8,401 bases of DNA, from contig DAOWFV010000174.1 in the NCBI GenBank assembly GCA_030637805.1, positions 1 to 8,401 on the forward strand, written 5' to 3'. This document shows positions 6,722-8,401 of the stretch, piece after piece; position 1 is the first letter of the stretch, and each line of letters begins with the position of its first letter. The position numbers were made by a program, and so were the translations under genes. The stretch comes from Acidobacteriota bacterium (lineage in GTDB: Bacteria > Acidobacteriota > Thermoanaerobaculia > Thermoanaerobaculales > Sulfomarinibacteraceae). The notes beneath the pieces were generated by a model, which saw only the letters and a program-made list of their open reading frames with translations, was not told the origin of the DNA and searched no databases.

Positions 6722-6928
6722 CTAAAAATCCTTTTCGGTCTCATCCCCATCGCCGTAGAAGAAGAAACCACGACACCGGAGCGTACAGAACTGCCGTCCG
6801 TAATCGAATACCGCACACTCCTGGCAGAAGAGGCTACGACAGATTATGCATGCTTGCAAATCACCTTCCACCACCGGCCGATCGCACTGCGGACAACGCT
6901 CCACCTCCTTGGGTTTCTTGGCAGCCAT
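6722..6928 (-). CDS. Small 8-Cys zinc-binding protein
   Basis: A 68-residue protein with eight cysteines in four pairs: C12/C15, C27/C30, C35/C38, C48/C52. This spacing is enough for two zinc sites and could be a double ribbon or a cross-braced RING-like fold. The C-terminus is aromatic then acidic (RGFFFYGDGDETEKDF). I do not recognise a named family. The ATG at 6928 is chosen because the Cys-rich domain starts 11 residues later and the preceding DNA looks like a promoter; the frame is open 26 codons further back into the repeat-bearing gap. It is the first gene of the leftward operon and its stop is 4 nt before the HemL-like start, so co-translation is likely. It could be a partner or regulator of the pseudoenzyme, but this is not shown. 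Confidence 0.75.
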   Translation of the reverse strand: MAAKKPKEVERCPQCDRPVVEGDLQACIICRSLFCQECAVFDYGRQFCTLRCRGFFFYGDGDETEKDF

Positions 6929-6935
6929 TGGCCTC

Positions 6936-6941
6936 AGTATA
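6936..6941 (-). promoter_or_regulatory. Candidate -10 box for the leftward operon
   Basis: Minus-strand TATACT ends only 7 nt before the ATG at 6928. If used, transcription would start at or next to the A of the start codon, giving a leaderless or nearly leaderless mRNA. A GAGG lies in between with 4-nt spacing. No good -35 box is visible at the expected distance, so confidence is low. The context GTTATACTGA resembles that of the candidate at 2453. Confidence 0.35.
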
Positions 6942-6996
6942 ACCCGATCGGTCTGGACTCCATTCGAGTCTTCCCTATCCAATCGTCTTGAGTCAT

Positions 6997-7032
6997 GAAT
7001 TCTCAATTCTCAATTCTCAATTCTCAGTTCTT
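6997..7032. repeat. AATTCTC heptamer tandem array (four units)
   Basis: Four exact head-to-tail AATTCTC units lie at 6998-7025, followed by a degenerate AGTTCTT. The array sits in the divergent gap between the leftward operon (starting 6928) and the tRNA-tilS unit. The same word in the opposite orientation makes up the block at 3650-3676. There are no unique spacers, so it is not CRISPR. Confidence 0.7.
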
Positions 7033-7059
7033 GGGGCACGACGCCGGGGCGAGGTAGGT

Positions 7060-7092
7060 GGGGGCAGGGTACAGGGGGCTGGGAGCAGGGGG
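7060..7092 (+). other. G-quadruplex-type G-rich tract
   Basis: Five G-runs of 3-5 (7060-7064, 7067-7069, 7074-7078, 7081-7083, 7088-7092) are separated by loops of 2-4 bases, which satisfies the usual G3+ short-loop quadruplex pattern. It lies on the non-template strand 22 bases upstream of the -35 box of the tRNA promoter. It may equally be a GGGAGCAGGG-type low-complexity intergenic repeat. Confidence 0.5.
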
Positions 7093-7113
7093 CTTCAATC
7101 ACGGACATCGCAG

Positions 7114-7143
7114 TGGACAGGCGTCGAGGATTGCGGGTATATT
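7114..7143 (+). promoter_or_regulatory. Sigma70-like promoter for tRNA-tilS
   Basis: TGGACA (7114-7119) and TATATT (7138-7143) are spaced by 18 bp, and each departs little from consensus. The tRNA 5' end is 9 bases after the -10 box, so the primary transcript would have almost no leader. This is the best promoter in the window. Confidence 0.65.
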
Positions 7144-7152
7144 GCTCGTCCG

Positions 7153-7227
7153 GGCGGTGTAGCTCAGGGGTAGAGCAGGGGTCTCATAAGCCCTGTGTCG
7201 GTGGTTCAAGTCCACCCACCGCCACCA
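7153..7227 (+). tRNA. tRNA with CAT anticodon (elongator Met, or Ile2)
   Basis: A complete cloverleaf. The acceptor stem is GGCGGTG (7153-7159) with CACCGCC (7217-7223). The D stem is GCTC/GAGC with a short 7-nt loop. The anticodon stem is GGGGT/GCCCT with loop CTCATAA, anticodon CAT at 7185-7187. The T arm is GGTGG-TTCAAGT-CCACC. The discriminator is A and the CCA is encoded (7225-7227). A fully paired position 1-72 and the lack of GGG/CCC at 29-31/39-41 exclude initiator tRNA. The G4-C69 and G5-C68 pairs differ from the C-G pairs of E. coli tRNA-Ile2 and look like elongator Met. However, adjacency to tilS leaves Ile2 (lysidine-modified, reads AUA) open. Both closing pairs of the anticodon stem are G-U wobbles. 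Confidence 0.95.
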
Positions 7228-7271
7228 ATTCCGGCCGGGGAACTCCGACGGAGTTTCCCGGCCGGAATTGG
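7225..7271 (+). terminator. 22-bp hairpin between tRNA and tilS
   Basis: The left arm (7225-7246) and right arm (7250-7271) pair along 22 bp with a single G-U wobble and a GAC loop; the core is AATTCCGGCCGGG. The stem begins with the encoded CCA of the tRNA and ends 2 bases before the SD of tilS. No T-tract follows. It could be an attenuating terminator, or a double-stranded processing site that separates tRNA from mRNA. Confidence 0.6.
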
Positions 7272-7283
7272 ATAGGATGACCC

Positions 7284-8401
7284 ATGGACCTTGCCGAATT
7301 TCCTTCGCACTTCGCGGCCACCTTCCCCGCTCTGGTCGGCCGCCGGGTGCTCGTTGCCTTCTCCGGTGGCGCGGACTCGGTAGCGCTTTTGCACCTTTTG
7401 CGCCACCGTCATCTCGAGCTGGAGCTGGAGGCGGCCCACGTCCACCATGGAATCCGTGGCGCCGAGGCTGACGAGGACGCATCCTCCTGCGCTCGGCACT
7501 GCCGCGAACTTGCGATCCCGTTCCACCTCCTCCACCTCCCCGAGGAGGCGCCTCTGCACGCGGGCAGGGAGGGTACCTGGCGCAGGCTTCGTTATCACGC
7601 CCTGCTGGAGCTCGCGCGCACGGGTGAGCTCAGCGCAGTGGCCACCGGCCACCACCGCGACGACGTAGCCGAGGGTGTGCTGGTCCAGCTGCTCCGCGGC
7701 GGTGGCCCCCGCGCTCTAGCCGGCATTGCCACCGAGACCACGGAGGGCGTTATCCGACCTCTGCTGCCGTGGAATCGCCCCGAGATCCTCGCCTGGCTCG
7801 AGGAACGGCAAATCCCGTGGAGAGAGGACAGTTCCAACCTCAATCCACAGCACCTTCGCAACCGAGTCCGCCATCGGCTCCTGCCCGAGCTCCTCGAGGC
7901 GAGCCCGTCCCTGCGCGAACACCTCGTCCACCTCGCCGAATCCCTGGCCGAGAGCGAAGCGTTCTTCGCCGGGGAGCTGAAGGCTCGAGCCCGATGGATC
8001 GACCCCTGGGAACCGGATGGCGGCGTTCCGGCGGCCGCAATCCGCGAGCTCGCCGCACCCCTTCGCGCGCGCTGGCTCCACGCGCAGGCGGCCCGCGTTG
8101 GGATCGAGCGGGTCACCAGGCGCCAGCTGCAGCTCTTTCATACCCTGATCGATTGTGCCTCACCGACGGCGGTGAGCCTTGGTCACCGTTGGCGGCTGCG
8201 TCTCGCTCGCCGCCACCTCTGGCTGGAACCGCCACAGCCCCCCGCAGCCTACGACCTCGACCTCGTACCCGGTGAGATCGTCGAGCTCCCACTCCCCGGC
8301 TGGCAGATTCGGATCGGGGAGACCCCAGGACCCGAGGCCGGCCTTCGTTGGCGGTGGCGCCCGCCCACCGGGGTCGGCCTCGGAGTCCGAAATACGCATC
8401 C
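7284..8401 (+). CDS. tilS: tRNA(Ile)-lysidine synthetase, 3' end outside window
   Basis: Open for 372 codons from ATG 7284 to the window edge with no stop. TilS uses ATP to attach lysine to C34 of tRNA-Ile(CAU), so that it reads AUA and is charged with Ile. Motifs: PP-loop SGGADS (27-32), HVHHGIRG (52-59), TGHHRDDVAE (121-130), RPLLPW (158-163), EDSSN (181-185) and RNRVRH (192-197). The usual DDQAET reads DDVAEG here, so Q128V and T131G are departures. After about residue 210 comes the less conserved TilS middle and C-terminal region; the last visible part (about 300-372) should belong to the C-terminal domain. SD AGGA (7274-7277) is 6 nt before the ATG. It is cotranscribed with, or attenuated after, the CAT tRNA. 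Confidence 0.93.
   Translation, partial: MDLAEFPSHFAATFPALVGRRVLVAFSGGADSVALLHLLRHRHLELELEAAHVHHGIRGAEADEDASSCARHCRELAIPFHLLHLPEEAPLHAGREGTWRRLRYHALLELARTGELSAVATGHHRDDVAEGVLVQLLRGGGPRALAGIATETTEGVIRPLLPWNRPEILAWLEERQIPWREDSSNLNPQHLRNRVRHRLLPELLEASPSLREHLVHLAESLAESEAFFAGELKARARWIDPWEPDGGVPAAAIRELAAPLRARWLHAQAARVGIERVTRRQLQLFHTLIDCASPTAVSLGHRWRLRLARRHLWLEPPQPPAAYDLDLVPGEIVELPLPGWQIRIGETPGPEAGLRWRWRPPTGVGLGVRNTH

Noticed and set aside
5899..6942. Plus-strand frame of 347 codons opposite the HemL-like gene
   Set aside because: Antisense to a gene with clear family similarity and with no motif or SD of its own.
6997..7032. CRISPR array
   Set aside because: The units are 7 bases long, directly adjacent and without spacers; no cas gene is nearby.
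7153..7227. Initiator tRNA-fMet
   Set aside because: Positions 1 and 72 pair (G-C) and the anticodon stem does not have three G-C pairs next to the loop.
7206..8141. Minus-strand frames opposite tilS
   Set aside because: The plus strand encodes all TilS motifs continuously, and one of these frames runs into the tRNA.

Overview
This is a GC-rich bacterial chromosomal window of mostly housekeeping-type genes with short, structured and repeat-bearing intergenic gaps. The GC-rich codons, several Cys-rich zinc-ribbon proteins, a Tat-exported phosphoesterase, and AATTCTC-type and GAGAATC-type repeats in gene gaps would fit an Acidobacteriota-like or deltaproteobacteria-like genome. That placement is a weak inference; no taxonomic marker is decisive here.

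Left part (1-3364). A 148-residue double zinc-binding protein (118-564, +) faces a 12-helix MFS transporter (626-2335, -), and a perfect 13-bp hairpin lies between their convergent ends. The transporter has a charged insert of about 115 residues between its last two helices. Divergent from it is a Tat-exported YkuE/YaeI-type metallophosphoesterase (2513-3364, +). Its Shine-Dalgarno lies on the edge of a perfect 20-bp palindrome.

Middle gap (3365-3734). No gene is seen. It holds a diverged direct-repeat pair, a perfect 14-bp stem flanked by 13-bp direct repeats, and two blocks of AATTC-rich repeats.

Leftward operon (6928 down to 3735). Four tightly packed genes: a 68-residue 8-Cys protein, a glutamate-1-semialdehyde-aminotransferase (HemL)-like protein, the ribosome-associated GTPase HflX, and an FmdB-type zinc-ribbon protein with a long acidic tail. 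The HemL-like protein is the highlight. It keeps the class-III aminotransferase fold signatures, but the PLP-binding lysine is replaced by alanine, and the SGT, YHG and GT phosphate or cofactor motifs are also gone. It therefore looks like a conserved pseudoenzyme linked to HflX.

Right part (6929-8401). A divergent gap carries a four-unit AATTCTC array, a G-quadruplex-type G-rich tract and a good sigma70-like promoter. This drives a CAU-anticodon tRNA and then tilS (tRNA-Ile lysidine synthetase, cut off by the window end). A 22-bp hairpin that starts inside the tRNA CCA end separates the two. TilS modifies a CAU tRNA, so the pairing is suggestive, although the tRNA acceptor stem looks more like elongator tRNA-Met.
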